Shown here in pieces: positions 1 to 8,446 of a stretch of 63,479 nucleotides of DNA. The stretch's first letter is position 1; the number at the start of each line of letters is the position of its first letter. The position numbers and the translations under genes are program-made. The notes beneath the pieces are model-generated. The model made no database searches. It was not told where the DNA came from and was given only the letters and a program-made list of their open reading frames with translations. The stretch is from Avimonas intestinalis (GTDB lineage Bacteria > Bacillota > Clostridia > Oscillospirales > Acutalibacteraceae): contig CAJFID010000013.1 of the NCBI GenBank assembly GCA_904380375.1, positions 1 through 63,479 on the forward strand, in the 5' to 3' direction.

Positions 1-156
1 TCAGGCTATCCAAAAAACGCAAACGGGAGTTTCTGCTCATTGCATAGCGATATTGGCTGATTTCGGGTCCTATTTTTTCATCTTTACTTTACAGTGCCTC
101 TCCTTGTTATGCTTTCCCGCTTTGCCCTTCTTTACCTTTTTTTCCATTTTTCCCTT

Positions 157-189
157 CCCCCTGTGCGCCCCATCCGGGCGCACAGGGGG
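157..189. other. Perfect 14-bp inverted repeat after the GH25 gene
   Basis: A perfect 14-bp stem (157-170 with 176-189) and a 5-nt loop lie 5 nt past the lysozyme stop codon. It is placed like a terminator, but neither strand has a T tract after the stem; the minus strand continues into an A-rich stretch. It may act as an mRNA 3'-end stabiliser or as a factor-dependent terminator. Nothing else recognisable is seen in 1-156, which is AT-rich. Confidence 0.5.
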
Positions 190-193
190 ATTA

Positions 194-964
194 TCAGCCC
201 GCGTAGACGGCGAATTCCTCCGCCGTCCCGGCGAAAACATTCATGTCGATGTACCGCTCCTTGCCGTCGTACCCCGCGAGCCGCTCCCGATTGGTGTACT
301 GCCAGAAAGTCCACTCCCGGCCGTCGGGGAGGGTGGGGACGGTCAGAACGTTGCGGATCCAGATGTCGTATCCAGCAAAGCCGCCCGCCAGGTAGAGCGC
401 GTAGGATTTTTCGGTGGCGTACAGAATGGGCTTCATCCCGTAATGCTCTTCCAGCGCTTCCAGCAGGACGGACAGCTCGCGGACGGCCGTTTCCCGCGGG
501 GGCGGGTCCTTTTCCTTGTCGCCGTAAAACTCCACGTCGACCACCGGCGGGAGGGCCCCCTGCACGCGGGGGACGGTGCGGATGAAATTTTCCGCCTGGT
601 TTTCCCCGGGGCTGTCGTAGCTGAAGAAGTGGTACGCGCCGGCCCGCAGCCCGGCCTTGGGCGCCTGCTCGTAATTGTAGGCAAAGCGCTCGTCGACGTG
701 GGAGCTGCCCTCCGTCGCCTTGATGAAGGCGAACTGGATCCCCTGCCCGGCCAGCGTGGGCCAGTCGATCTCCCCCTGGTAGGAGGAGACGTCCACCCCC
801 CGGACGGGATACTGCGCGCGGGAGGGGTTGTTGAGCAGGATCACGCCGTTCCAGACCAGGAGCAGCAGCGTCAGCCCGGCCAGCAGGACCGCCGCGCCGG
901 CGCCGAGGGCAAGGAGCCGCCGCTTGCCGCGGGGGCTCCATTTCCGATCGTCTGTCTTACCCAT
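194..964 (-). CDS. GH25 lysozyme-like muramidase, membrane anchored
   Basis: The 256-aa protein has a basic N-terminus and one hydrophobic segment (about residues 15-40), so it is probably a membrane-anchored or secreted cell-wall hydrolase. The glycoside hydrolase family 25 fold is recognisable: GVDVSSYQGEIDW near the start of the domain, AFIKATEG, GAYHFF, the acidic pair in VVDVEF that carries the catalytic Asp/Glu of this family, and the closing WTFWQYT followed by a D-x-N motif. The substrate would be the beta-1,4 bond between MurNAc and GlcNAc. The ATG at 964 is preceded by GAAGGGGA at a good distance; an in-frame TTG at 982 overlaps that ribosome binding site and is rejected. It lies downstream of galU but is separated from it by a terminator. 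Confidence 0.88.
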   Translation of the reverse strand: MGKTDDRKWSPRGKRRLLALGAGAAVLLAGLTLLLLVWNGVILLNNPSRAQYPVRGVDVSSYQGEIDWPTLAGQGIQFAFIKATEGSSHVDERFAYNYEQAPKAGLRAGAYHFFSYDSPGENQAENFIRTVPRVQGALPPVVDVEFYGDKEKDPPPRETAVRELSVLLEALEEHYGMKPILYATEKSYALYLAGGFAGYDIWIRNVLTVPTLPDGREWTFWQYTNRERLAGYDGKERYIDMNVFAGTAEEFAVYAG

Positions 965-980
965 GGTTCCGTCCCCTTCC

Positions 981-1014
981 AAAAAGCCCCCGCCTTAGGG
1001 AAAAGGCGGGGGCT
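981..1014 (-). terminator. Intrinsic terminator of galU
   Basis: On the minus strand a GC-rich stem, AGCCCCCGCCTT paired with AAGGCGGGGGCT around a short CCCT-type loop, is followed directly by TTTTT. It lies about 60 nt past the galU stop and ends just before the lysozyme start. Confidence 0.88.
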
Positions 1015-1072
1015 GGAATACGTTGTGACGACGCGCCGGCGCAGGCTGGGAGGCCGCGCGCCGGGAGCAGGC

Positions 1073-1951
1073 TTACAGGGTCTTGGCCAGCTCCTTGAGG
1101 TAGGCGCGGAAGCCGTCCGCCACCTCGGGATGGCGCAGGGCCACCTCGCAGGTCGCCTGCAGGATGCCCAGCTTGTTGCCCATGTCGTACCGCTTGCCGG
1201 TGAAATCGACGCCGGTCATCCCCTTGGTGCGGGCCAGCACGAGCATGGCGTCGGTGAGCTGGATTTCCCCTCCCGCGCCGGGCGGGGTCTGGTCAAGAAT
1301 GTCGAAGATTTCCGGCGGGAGGACGCAGCGCCCCAGGATCGAAAACAGGGAAAGCACCTTGTCCGGGGAGGGCTTTTCAATCATATCGGTCACCTTGTAC
1401 AGGTTGTCCCGCAGGCCTTCGACCTTCAGCGAGCTGTACCGCAGGATCTGCTCCGGCGTGACCTCTTTGATGCCGACCACGCCAAGGCCGAATTCCTCAT
1501 ACGCGCGGCAGAGCTGGCCGCAGGCAGGGTCGTCCCCGATGATGACGTCGTCCCCGTACAGGACGGCGAAGGGCTCGTCCCCCACAAAACGGCGGGCGCA
1601 GCCGACCGCATGGCCCAGCCCCCGGGTTTCCTTCTGCCGGATAAAATACAGGTTGGCCAGATGGGTGATGTCGTTGAGCTGCTGCAGGGTGTCGTCCTTG
1701 CCGGAGTCGGCCAGCCTGGCCTCGAGCTCCGGCACATGGTCAAAGTGGTCTTCGATCACCCCTTTGTTGCGGTTGGTGATAATCAGGATATCTTCAATCC
1801 CGGAACGGACCGCCTCCTCAACGATATACTGGATGGCGGGCTTGTCCACAATGGGGAGCATTTCCTTGGGCATCGCCTTGCTGATGGGAAGCACCCGGGT
1901 GCCGAGCCCCGCTGCCGGGATCACGGCCTTGCGGACCTTTTGGTGAGACAT
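1073..1951 (-). CDS. galU: UTP--glucose-1-phosphate uridylyltransferase
   Basis: The 292-aa enzyme would make UDP-glucose from UTP and glucose-1-phosphate for cell-envelope glycans and the Leloir pathway. The N-terminal nucleotide-binding signature AAGLGTR at residues 14-20 is followed by KAMPKEMLPIVDKP, both diagnostic of GalU. GLGHAV, the FAVLYGDD metal-binding region and VDFTGKRYDMGNK are also as expected. Length matches the family (about 290 aa). GAAAGGGAGGGA precedes the ATG. It sits between two intrinsic terminators, so it is probably a single-gene transcript, although no clear promoter is visible in the 50 bp upstream. Confidence 0.95.
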   Translation of the reverse strand: MSHQKVRKAVIPAAGLGTRVLPISKAMPKEMLPIVDKPAIQYIVEEAVRSGIEDILIITNRNKGVIEDHFDHVPELEARLADSGKDDTLQQLNDITHLANLYFIRQKETRGLGHAVGCARRFVGDEPFAVLYGDDVIIGDDPACGQLCRAYEEFGLGVVGIKEVTPEQILRYSSLKVEGLRDNLYKVTDMIEKPSPDKVLSLFSILGRCVLPPEIFDILDQTPPGAGGEIQLTDAMLVLARTKGMTGVDFTGKRYDMGNKLGILQATCEVALRHPEVADGFRAYLKELAKTL

Positions 1952-2003
1952 CGTTGTCCCTCCCTTTCAAGTATTGGCCGGCAGCCGGTGGCCGGAACGG
2001 GTC

Positions 2004-2030
2004 AAAAAAAGGGGGAGCCGCGGCTCCCCC
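2004..2030 (-). terminator. Intrinsic terminator of the downstream RING-like gene
   Basis: On the minus strand the self-complementary GGGGGAGCCGCGGCTCCCCC is followed by seven T. It sits about 70 nt beyond the stop of the gene at 2097-3056 and just upstream of galU. Confidence 0.88.
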
Positions 2031-2096
2031 TTCCCGCAGCCGGTGCGTGCGGCACGCTTTTCCACACGCCGTTTCCGCCGGTCCGCGGGTATTGTA

Positions 2097-3056
2097 TCAT
2101 AAAATCAGCAGCAATACAATAGCGGCGACAGCCGCCGCAGCCGCCAGATAAACAGCCACCCGCCCAGCCGATACGCCCCCTTTTTTGGAAAGGGTGTGCC
2201 GGTATGCCGGCGTCCCGCCGCACTGCCCGCGGATGCGGGCCATCTGCTGCTTGACGCGCCGCCGGTACAGGTCGTTCGCCCGCATCCCCAGCGCGCCGCG
2301 CAGGATGACGGAAAGCAGGGAAGCGACGTGGGTCAGGAACAGCAGCCAGACCGGCGCGCCCCCCGCCAGGCTTTCGCCGCCGGCCATGGACAGCGCGCCG
2401 GGATCGGCCGCCGGGGCGCCGGCCGCCGGGGCGCCCAGCCAAAGGGCAAAAACGGCCGCATACGGGGCCGCCAGGAGCAGGCAGAGGGGCAGCGCCAGCC
2501 AAAAGGCCCGCCCCATCTTGCGGTAGAGCAGCCATTCCAGCGGAAACAGGGCGGCCGCCCAGTTCCAGGAAACCGGGTTGTGTGTCTGCTCAAAGTACCG
2601 GAAGCGCGGCAGGTAATACCCCGCGTTGGGACCCAAGAAGGTGGCGAGATCCATCGCCGTCTCCCCATCCACCACGCCGTCCGGCGGCACTTCCCCATAC
2701 GGGGTATAGGGGGGAGCGAAAACCGCTGGGTCGACCGGCGGGTTCTGGTCCTCCGGGCGGGGGGACGGCGGCTCATCGGCGGCCCGGCCGCATTTACGGC
2801 AGACCTCGCTCCCGGCGGGGTTGAGAGTCCCGCAGTTCCCGCAGGCCCAGACATCGTCATCCCCCCGCTCAAGCGGAGGGCGCCACTGCTCCGCTGTCCC
2901 GTGGGAAGCGGCATAGGCGCAGCATCCCTGCTTTTTCCAGCATTCCCGGTGGTGGGGCGCGCCGCAGTCCGGGCAGACGACCACGTCGTCGCCCTGGGCG
3001 AACGGCCTGCCGCACACCGGGCAGGTATATTCTTGCAGATGCAGCATATTCAGCAT
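2097..3056 (-). CDS. RING-like / zinc-ribbon membrane protein, paralog 2
   Basis: The 319-aa protein has an N-terminal prokaryotic RING-like zinc finger (CPVC, then CPDCGAPHHRECW, residues about 12-45) and a second ribbon (CGNCG ... CRKCG, about 72-92). An acidic/proline linker leads to a C-terminal membrane domain of the DUF2628 kind, starting at NPVSWNWAAALFPLEWLLYRK and holding several hydrophobic helices. It ends with YRRR-type basic helices facing the cytoplasm. The architecture matches the neighbour at 3159-4271, so the pair is a tandem duplication. The biochemical role is unknown; a metal-binding cytoplasmic head on a membrane body is all that can be seen. Start choice: ATG at 3056, with AAGGGGG about 10 nt upstream. 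Confidence 0.75.
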   Translation of the reverse strand: MLNMLHLQEYTCPVCGRPFAQGDDVVVCPDCGAPHHRECWKKQGCCAYAASHGTAEQWRPPLERGDDDVWACGNCGTLNPAGSEVCRKCGRAADEPPSPRPEDQNPPVDPAVFAPPYTPYGEVPPDGVVDGETAMDLATFLGPNAGYYLPRFRYFEQTHNPVSWNWAAALFPLEWLLYRKMGRAFWLALPLCLLLAAPYAAVFALWLGAPAAGAPAADPGALSMAGGESLAGGAPVWLLFLTHVASLLSVILRGALGMRANDLYRRRVKQQMARIRGQCGGTPAYRHTLSKKGGVSAGRVAVYLAAAAAVAAIVLLLIL

Positions 3057-3116
3057 AACGGGGCAACCCCCTTCTCCGCCGCCGGCCCCTGCGCCGAAGC
3101 GGCGGGCCGCGAACGC

Positions 3117-3143
3117 GCCGGCAGATCCGGGTTATCTGCCGGC
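3117..3143. other. 10-bp perfect stem-loop between the paralogs
   Basis: GCCGGCAGAT and its complement flank a 7-nt loop between the two RING-like genes. There is no T tract on the minus strand, so it looks like a processing or stability hairpin in a two-gene mRNA rather than a terminator. Confidence 0.45.
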
Positions 3144-3158
3144 GAAAAACAGCATTCG

Positions 3159-4271
3159 CTACAAGGAGTACATAAACAGGGCCTGGAACAGGATTTGCGC
3201 AAACCAGACGATCCCCGCGGAAACCGCCACCATGATCAGCGAAACGCCGCCGCCCTGCACCAGCGCCTGGCGGAGATAGCCGTCCTGCATCCCCGGCTGG
3301 GACGGGGCCGCCCCGCCCTGCTTTTCCCGAATCGCCTTGACCTTCTTCACAGCGTCCCGCCGGTACAGCGAGTTCCCGATCAGCCCGAACAGCACGTGGA
3401 TCAGCAGGCTGATGAGGGATAACAGGGAAAGGATAAGGACGTAAAGCGTCAGCCGTCCGCTTTGGATTAAGGTGAACATGGACTGATACATCGCCGCGGT
3501 GCTGGACATATCAAGCTGCGGGTAGATATATGACCCCAGGATAAAGGCGTTCAGGAAGGTTTTTACCACCTCCAGCGCCAGGAGGATGCCGCCGGCAAGG
3601 TACTGCTTGCGGTACAGCAGCCAGTAAGGCGTAATCAGGAACGCCGGCCAGTTCCAGGACAGGCGGGAGCCGGTCTTGGCCATCTTGTAGAAGCGGGGGA
3701 GGTAGTAGGCCGAATTCGGCCCCACAAAGGCGGCGAGATCCTCCGCCCGCTCCCCGTCAATGCTCTCCCCCTGCGGCACGCCGCCCAGCGGGTCGACCAC
3801 CGGCATCCGGAAGGGCGAATACTCGCCGTAGCTGCCGGGATAATAGGAATTCCCCTGCTGCCCGTACGGCGGATAGGGGGGCTGCTGGGGATTTGTCTGC
3901 TGGTAAGGCGGCGCCTGCCGGGCGGACTGCCAATCCGCCGGAGGGAGCTCCTGCCCGCAGTAAGAGCAGAATTCCGCGTATTCCAAATTGGTTTTGCCGC
4001 AGCGGGGGCAGACCCGCCCCTGCGCCGCGCCGGCCGGCGCCCCGCCGGGCTGCCCGGCGGCGCTTGGACCGTGGTCCGGCACGCCGGAGGGCTCCTCCGG
4101 GCGCCGCCACTGCCGCGGCGTCCCGTGGTCCGCCGCAAAATGGCAGTGCCCCTCCTGCTTCCAGCACTCCCGGTGATGGGGGGCGCCGCATTCGGGGCAG
4201 GCGACGATGTCGTCGCTTTCCTGAAATTTTTTCCCGCAAACGGGGCAGATATATCCTTCATAAAAAAACAT
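3159..4271 (-). CDS. RING-like / zinc-ribbon membrane protein, paralog 1
   Basis: The 370-aa protein has the same order of parts as its neighbour at 2097-3056: a RING-like finger (CPVC ... CPECGAPHHRECW, residues 9-38) and a zinc ribbon (CPRCG ... CSYCG, about 88-110). A Pro/Gln/Tyr-rich linker (about 112-165) leads to a DUF2628-like membrane domain that begins near SWNWPAFLITPYWLLYRK and has about four hydrophobic helices. It differs mainly in the longer PQ-rich linker. It is the first gene of the pair and has its own promoter at 4344-4372. The HRECW and WNW signatures are shared with a Clostridia family of unknown function. No catalytic residues are evident. Confidence 0.75.
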   Translation of the reverse strand: MFFYEGYICPVCGKKFQESDDIVACPECGAPHHRECWKQEGHCHFAADHGTPRQWRRPEEPSGVPDHGPSAAGQPGGAPAGAAQGRVCPRCGKTNLEYAEFCSYCGQELPPADWQSARQAPPYQQTNPQQPPYPPYGQQGNSYYPGSYGEYSPFRMPVVDPLGGVPQGESIDGERAEDLAAFVGPNSAYYLPRFYKMAKTGSRLSWNWPAFLITPYWLLYRKQYLAGGILLALEVVKTFLNAFILGSYIYPQLDMSSTAAMYQSMFTLIQSGRLTLYVLILSLLSLISLLIHVLFGLIGNSLYRRDAVKKVKAIREKQGGAAPSQPGMQDGYLRQALVQGGGVSLIMVAVSAGIVWFAQILFQALFMYSL

Positions 4272-4343
4272 AGGAATCCGGTCCTTTCGCCCTAGGGCGC
4301 GGGAATGCCGGGAGAAACCCGGTCCATTCCTGCTTTCTGTTAT

Positions 4344-4372
4344 ATTGTACCGTTTTTTTTCGGAAACTGCAA
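4344..4372 (-). promoter_or_regulatory. Sigma-A promoter for the RING-like pair
   Basis: On the minus strand TTGCAG (4372-4367) and TACAAT (4349-4344) are separated by exactly 17 bp. It sits about 75 bp upstream of the ATG at 4271 and diverges from the murD promoter. Confidence 0.75.
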
Positions 4373-4506
4373 CGGATTCGCCGATCGTTTATAAAATGTT
4401 AACGAATCCGGCCGGGACGCCTGCTTTTCCGTGCCTTTGGACGCGCTCCGCCGCCCTCCGCCCGCCTGCCTCCTTGGCGGCGCCGTATGGATTTCTGCGG
4501 ATTTTA

Positions 4507-4535
4507 TTGATATTTCCCCCTTCTCTCAGTATAAT
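4507..4535 (+). promoter_or_regulatory. Sigma-A promoter of murD
   Basis: TTGATA (4507-4512), a 17-bp spacer and a perfect TATAAT (4530-4535) are seen. The expected RNA start near 4542 leaves only about 10 nt before the first in-frame ATG, so the murD mRNA would have a very short leader. Confidence 0.85.
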
Positions 4536-4551
4536 ATATCACAGGAATATG

Positions 4552-5982
4552 ATGGTAAGGATGATGAGGCTTTTGGATACGAGAGACGCCGCCGCTTTTT
4601 TTGCCTGGCTCCGGGGCAAACGGGTTGCCGTGTGCGGCCTTGGCAACAACAACCCGCCGGTTGTCCGGCAGTTCCTGCAATACGGAGCGAGGGTGACGGC
4701 CTGCGACCGCCGCCCGCGGGAGCAGCTCGGCGGGATTGCCGACGAGCTCGAGGCGGCCGGCGCGGCGCTGCACCTCGGCGACGGCTACCTTTCCGCGCTT
4801 GTGGAGGAGGGGGCGGACCTGATCCTTCGCACCCCTGGGATGAAGCCCTACCTGCCGGAGTTTGAGGCGGCCCGCCGCCGCGGGACCCCGGTAACGTCGG
4901 AGATGGAGCTGTTCCTGGCCCTGTCCCCCGCGCCGGTTACGGCCGTCACCGGGTCGGACGGCAAGACCACCACCACCACGGTGATCGCCCGCCTGCTTGA
5001 GGAGTCCGGTCGCCGCGTCCACCTAGGCGGGAACATCGGGCGGCCGCTGCTGCCCGAGATCTTCGACGTCCGGCCGGAGGACGAGGTAGTGGTCGAGCTT
5101 TCGAGCTTCCAGCTGACCGGGATGCGGCAGCGGGTGGACACCGCCGTGGTCACCAACGTCGCGCCCAACCACCTGGACTGGCACACCGACATGGCGGAGT
5201 ATATTGAGGCCAAGCGCAACCTGGTGCGGTACCAGGACGGCGCCTGCCGCGCCGTGCTCAATGCGGATAACGAGATTACCCGCGGCTTTGCCGCCGACAC
5301 GCAGGCCCCGGTATACTTCTTCTCCCGCCGGGCGAAGCCGGAGCGGGGGGCCTGGCTCTCCCCGGAGGGGATGCTGGTCATGACGGCGGACGGCACGGAT
5401 ACCCCGGTCCTGCCCGCAAAGGAGATCCTGCTGCCCGGGATGCACAACGTGGAAAATTACCTGGCCGCGATCAGCGCCGTGTGGGGCAAGGTCGGGCCGG
5501 AGGCCATCGCGGGGCTGGCCCGCCGGTTCGGCGGGGTGCCCCACCGCTGCGAGCTCATCCGGGAGCGCCGGGGCGTGAAATATTACAACGACTCGATCGC
5601 TTCCAGCCCCACCCGCACCATCGCGGGGCTGCGGGCCTTCCATGAAAAAAGCCCGGGCAGGAAGAACGTGATCCTGATCGCCGGCGGGTACGACAAGCAC
5701 ATCCCCTACGACCCGCTGGGGCCGGCCGCGGCCGAGTCGGTCAAGGCGGCGGTGCTGTTGGGCGCAACGGCGGACGCGATTGAGCGGGCGGTGCGCGCCT
5801 GCTCCGACCTGCCGGTTTACCGGGTCGATACGATGGAGCAGGCGGTGCATACCGCCGCGGAGTGCGCTGAGCCGGGGGATGTGGTCACCCTCTCCCCGGC
5901 GAGCGCCAGCTTTGACCGGTATAAGAATTTTGAGGAGCGGGGGAACGATTTCCGCCGCCTGGTGGAGGCTCTGGACGACTGA
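4552..5982 (+). CDS. murD: UDP-N-acetylmuramoylalanine--D-glutamate ligase
   Basis: The 476-aa cytoplasmic Mur ligase adds D-Glu to UDP-MurNAc-L-Ala in peptidoglycan synthesis. The ATP-binding loop GSDGKTTTT lies near residue 133. The central-domain signature NVAPNHLDWH, the HNVENYLAAI motif and the C-terminal-domain motif YYNDSIASSPTRTIAGL are all present and typical of MurD. Several in-frame ATGs occur at 4549, 4552, 4561 and 4564. The one at 4552 is preferred because ACAGGA lies 5 nt upstream, while the later ones lack a properly spaced site. murD is separated here from other mur genes, which is common in Clostridia outliers. About 250 bp of GC-rich sequence (5983-6233) with no terminator separates it from the peptidase genes. 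Confidence 0.93.
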   Translation: MVRMMRLLDTRDAAAFFAWLRGKRVAVCGLGNNNPPVVRQFLQYGARVTACDRRPREQLGGIADELEAAGAALHLGDGYLSALVEEGADLILRTPGMKPYLPEFEAARRRGTPVTSEMELFLALSPAPVTAVTGSDGKTTTTTVIARLLEESGRRVHLGGNIGRPLLPEIFDVRPEDEVVVELSSFQLTGMRQRVDTAVVTNVAPNHLDWHTDMAEYIEAKRNLVRYQDGACRAVLNADNEITRGFAADTQAPVYFFSRRAKPERGAWLSPEGMLVMTADGTDTPVLPAKEILLPGMHNVENYLAAISAVWGKVGPEAIAGLARRFGGVPHRCELIRERRGVKYYNDSIASSPTRTIAGLRAFHEKSPGRKNVILIAGGYDKHIPYDPLGPAAAESVKAAVLLGATADAIERAVRACSDLPVYRVDTMEQAVHTAAECAEPGDVVTLSPASASFDRYKNFEERGNDFRRLVEALDD

Positions 5983-6233
5983 AAGCGCGCCCGTCGGCAT
6001 GGGCGGAGCCTTCCCTCCCCGAGTTGCCCCGTGCGGGGTACGGCGTCGGCATGGGGCTTTCGGCGTTCCGTCCGGTGCGGCGGCTTCCCCCTCTAGGCCG
6101 GGGCCGGCGGGCCGAGGATGCCGGGCCGCTCCCTTCGACTGGGGCCGGCCGCCTTTGGCGGCAGCGTAATAACAATCGTCCGCCGAAACCCGGTGGGCGC
6201 AAAGGAAAACGGAATGCGAAAGGATGAGGCATT

Positions 6234-7268
6234 GTGGCAATCGATCTGCGCGCCGTCCTCGCGGCCCTGAGCGGGGCTCCGGGGGTCGGCGGCCTGGCCG
6301 CCGCGCCGCAGGCGGCGGCTTCGTATCTGCGGGAGCTGGGCTGCGAGGTGGAGCAGGATCCCTTGGGCAGCGTGACCGGGTGGCGCCGCTGCGGCCGGGA
6401 AAACGCCCCGGTGCTGATGCTTGAGGCGCACATTGACGAGGTTGGGCTGATCGTCACAGGGGTGGACGACGGCGGCTTTGTGCGGGTGTCCGCCTGCGGG
6501 GGGACCGACCGCCGCGCCTTGATCGCGGCGGAGGTCATCGTCCACGGCGACAAGGAGTACCCCGGCGTGTTCTGCGCGATCCCGCCCCATCTGAGCGGCC
6601 CGGACAGCGAGGGGAAAATCCCCGCGGTGGAGGAGCTGGGCATTGACATCGGGCTGGACGCCAAGCGCGCCCGCCGGCATGTCAGGGAAGGGGACCGGGT
6701 CTCCTTCCGGCCGAATTTCTGCGCCCTGGCCGGCGAGCGGGTGAGCGGCAAATCGTTGGACGACCGGGCCGGGGTGGCGGCGGTGCTGCGCTGCCTGGAT
6801 CTGCTGGCGGACAAGGAGCTGGAGTGCGACATCGCCGCCGTTTTTGCCGTGCAGGAGGAGCTGGGCTGCCGCGGGTCGTCGGCCGCATCCTACCGCATTG
6901 CGCCGTCCGCCGCCATCGCGGTAGACGTCAGCTTTGCCTATACCCCCGACGCCGACCGCGCCAAATGCGGGGAACTGGCGGGAGGGCCGATGATCGGCTG
7001 GGCTCCGGGGCTGGACGACCGGATGACCCGCCGCCTGCTTGCCCTGGCGGAGCAGGCGGGCATCCCCTGTCAAAACGAAGTCATGGGCGGGGATACCGGC
7101 ACCGACGCGGATTCCATTGCGGACGCCCGCGGCGGGGTGCGCACAGCGCTGCTGTCGGTCCCCCTGCGGTATATGCACACCCCGGCGGAGGTCATTGACC
7201 TGCGGGATGTGGAAAACACCGCCAGGCTGATGGCGGAATTTGCCGAAAAGGAGGGGGAGGCGCTGTGA
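6234..7268 (+). CDS. M42 family aminopeptidase (first of pair)
   Basis: The 344-aa protein looks like a cytosolic dinuclear-metal aminopeptidase of family M42 (glutamyl aminopeptidase/FrvX-like). Metal ligands and catalytic residues are recognisable: AHIDEVG (His and Asp), LDDRAG (bridging Asp), the catalytic Glu pair in VQEELGCRG, a ligand Asp in AIAVDVS, and the last His in YMHTPAE. Start is GTG at 6234, preceded by AAAGGATGAGG. It ends in a GTGA overlap with the next M42 gene, so the two are translationally coupled and may form mixed complexes, since M42 enzymes are usually dodecamers. Substrate preference cannot be read from the sequence. Confidence 0.88.
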   Translation: MAIDLRAVLAALSGAPGVGGLAAAPQAAASYLRELGCEVEQDPLGSVTGWRRCGRENAPVLMLEAHIDEVGLIVTGVDDGGFVRVSACGGTDRRALIAAEVIVHGDKEYPGVFCAIPPHLSGPDSEGKIPAVEELGIDIGLDAKRARRHVREGDRVSFRPNFCALAGERVSGKSLDDRAGVAAVLRCLDLLADKELECDIAAVFAVQEELGCRGSSAASYRIAPSAAIAVDVSFAYTPDADRAKCGELAGGPMIGWAPGLDDRMTRRLLALAEQAGIPCQNEVMGGDTGTDADSIADARGGVRTALLSVPLRYMHTPAEVIDLRDVENTARLMAEFAEKEGEAL

Positions 7269-8344
7269 ACGCGCTGATGCTGCATCTCAAAAGGCTTTGC
7301 TCCCTGCCCGGCGTGTCCGGCCGGGAGGAGGCGGTGCGGGACTATATCCTCGCGCAGCTCGCGGAGTCCCCGGCCGAAATGAAGGTCACGGTGGACCCGC
7401 TGGGCAATGTGATCGCCCAGGTGGCGGGCAAGCGCCGGGCGGCGCGCGCCCTCCTTTTTGCGGCCCATATGGACGAGGTCGGGCTGATCATCACCGGCGC
7501 GACGGAGGAGGGCTACCTCCGTTTTGCCCCGGTGGGAGGTCTGGATCCGGCGGTGGTGTACGGCCGCCGGGTGCTGGTCAACGGCCATCCCGGCGTGATC
7601 GCGGGCCGGGCCTTCCATCAGTGCAGCGGGGAGGAGCGGGGCAAGGCCGTCCCGTTGGAAAAGCTCCGGATTGACCTGGGGGCCGAATCCCGGGAGCAGG
7701 CGGAAAAGCTGGCCCGCCCGGGGGATGTCGCGGTGTTTGACAGCGGCTTTGTCAAGCTGGAGGGCGGGCTCTTTAAGGCCCGCGCGCTGGACGACCGGGC
7801 CGGCTGCGCCCTGCTGCTCTCCCTGGTGCAGGAGGTGCCGGAATACGACGTCACCCTGGCTTTCACCGTGCAGGAGGAAGTGGGCCTGCGGGGGGCGAAG
7901 ACCGCGGCCTATACCGCCGCCCCGGATGTGGCGGTGGTGGTGGATTCCACCACGGCCGCGGATATCGCCGGGGTGTCGGAGGACAAGCAGGTCTGCCGGG
8001 TGGGCGGCGGGCCGGTGGTCTCCTTCATGGACCGCCGCACCCTGTACGACCGCCTGCTGTACGAAAGCATCCGCGCGTTGGCGGAGAAGATCGGCGTCCC
8101 CTCCCAGACCAAGACCACGATTGCCGGCGGCAACGACGCGGGGGCGATCCACCTTTCCCGCGGCGGGGTGCGGGTGGCGGCGGTGTCGCTGCCCTGCCGG
8201 TATATCCATTCCCCCAGCTGCGTGCTGTCCAAAAAGGATTTGACCCATACCGCCGCCCTGCTTAAAGCGTTAGCGGAGCGGCTCCCGGCCGAGGACGGCC
8301 TCCCGCCCCTTGATGGAGGGCGCCTGCCGGGCGGGGCGGGTTGA
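7265..8344 (+). CDS. M42 family aminopeptidase (second of pair)
   Basis: The 359-aa paralog of the preceding gene carries the full set of M42 ligands: AAHMDEVG, ALDDRAG, VQEEVGLRG, VVVDST and YIHSPS. The start GTG at 7265 overlaps the stop of the upstream gene by 4 nt. The two sequences share every catalytic motif but differ widely elsewhere, so this is an old duplication rather than a recent one. Together they would trim N-terminal residues from peptides inside the cell, feeding amino-acid use. The last 15 residues are Gly/Pro-rich and probably disordered. Confidence 0.88.
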   Translation: MNALMLHLKRLCSLPGVSGREEAVRDYILAQLAESPAEMKVTVDPLGNVIAQVAGKRRAARALLFAAHMDEVGLIITGATEEGYLRFAPVGGLDPAVVYGRRVLVNGHPGVIAGRAFHQCSGEERGKAVPLEKLRIDLGAESREQAEKLARPGDVAVFDSGFVKLEGGLFKARALDDRAGCALLLSLVQEVPEYDVTLAFTVQEEVGLRGAKTAAYTAAPDVAVVVDSTTAADIAGVSEDKQVCRVGGGPVVSFMDRRTLYDRLLYESIRALAEKIGVPSQTKTTIAGGNDAGAIHLSRGGVRVAAVSLPCRYIHSPSCVLSKKDLTHTAALLKALAERLPAEDGLPPLDGGRLPGGAG

Positions 8345-8446
8345 ACCCGTCCCCGTCCGCTTTGATAAACCAGGCTTCCGTGCTGATAAGGGGCGGGAGC
8401 CCGGCCCCCTCCGCTTGCTGGGGGGCATGAACGAAAGGGGCGCACC

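Noticed and set aside
157..189. Intrinsic terminator of the lysozyme gene
   Set aside because: The stem is perfect, but no T tract follows on the minus strand, so it is listed only as a stem-loop.
53..2122. Long plus-strand open frame opposite the lysozyme and galU genes
   Set aside because: It is antisense to two well-recognised genes in GC-rich DNA; no ribosome binding site or family resemblance.
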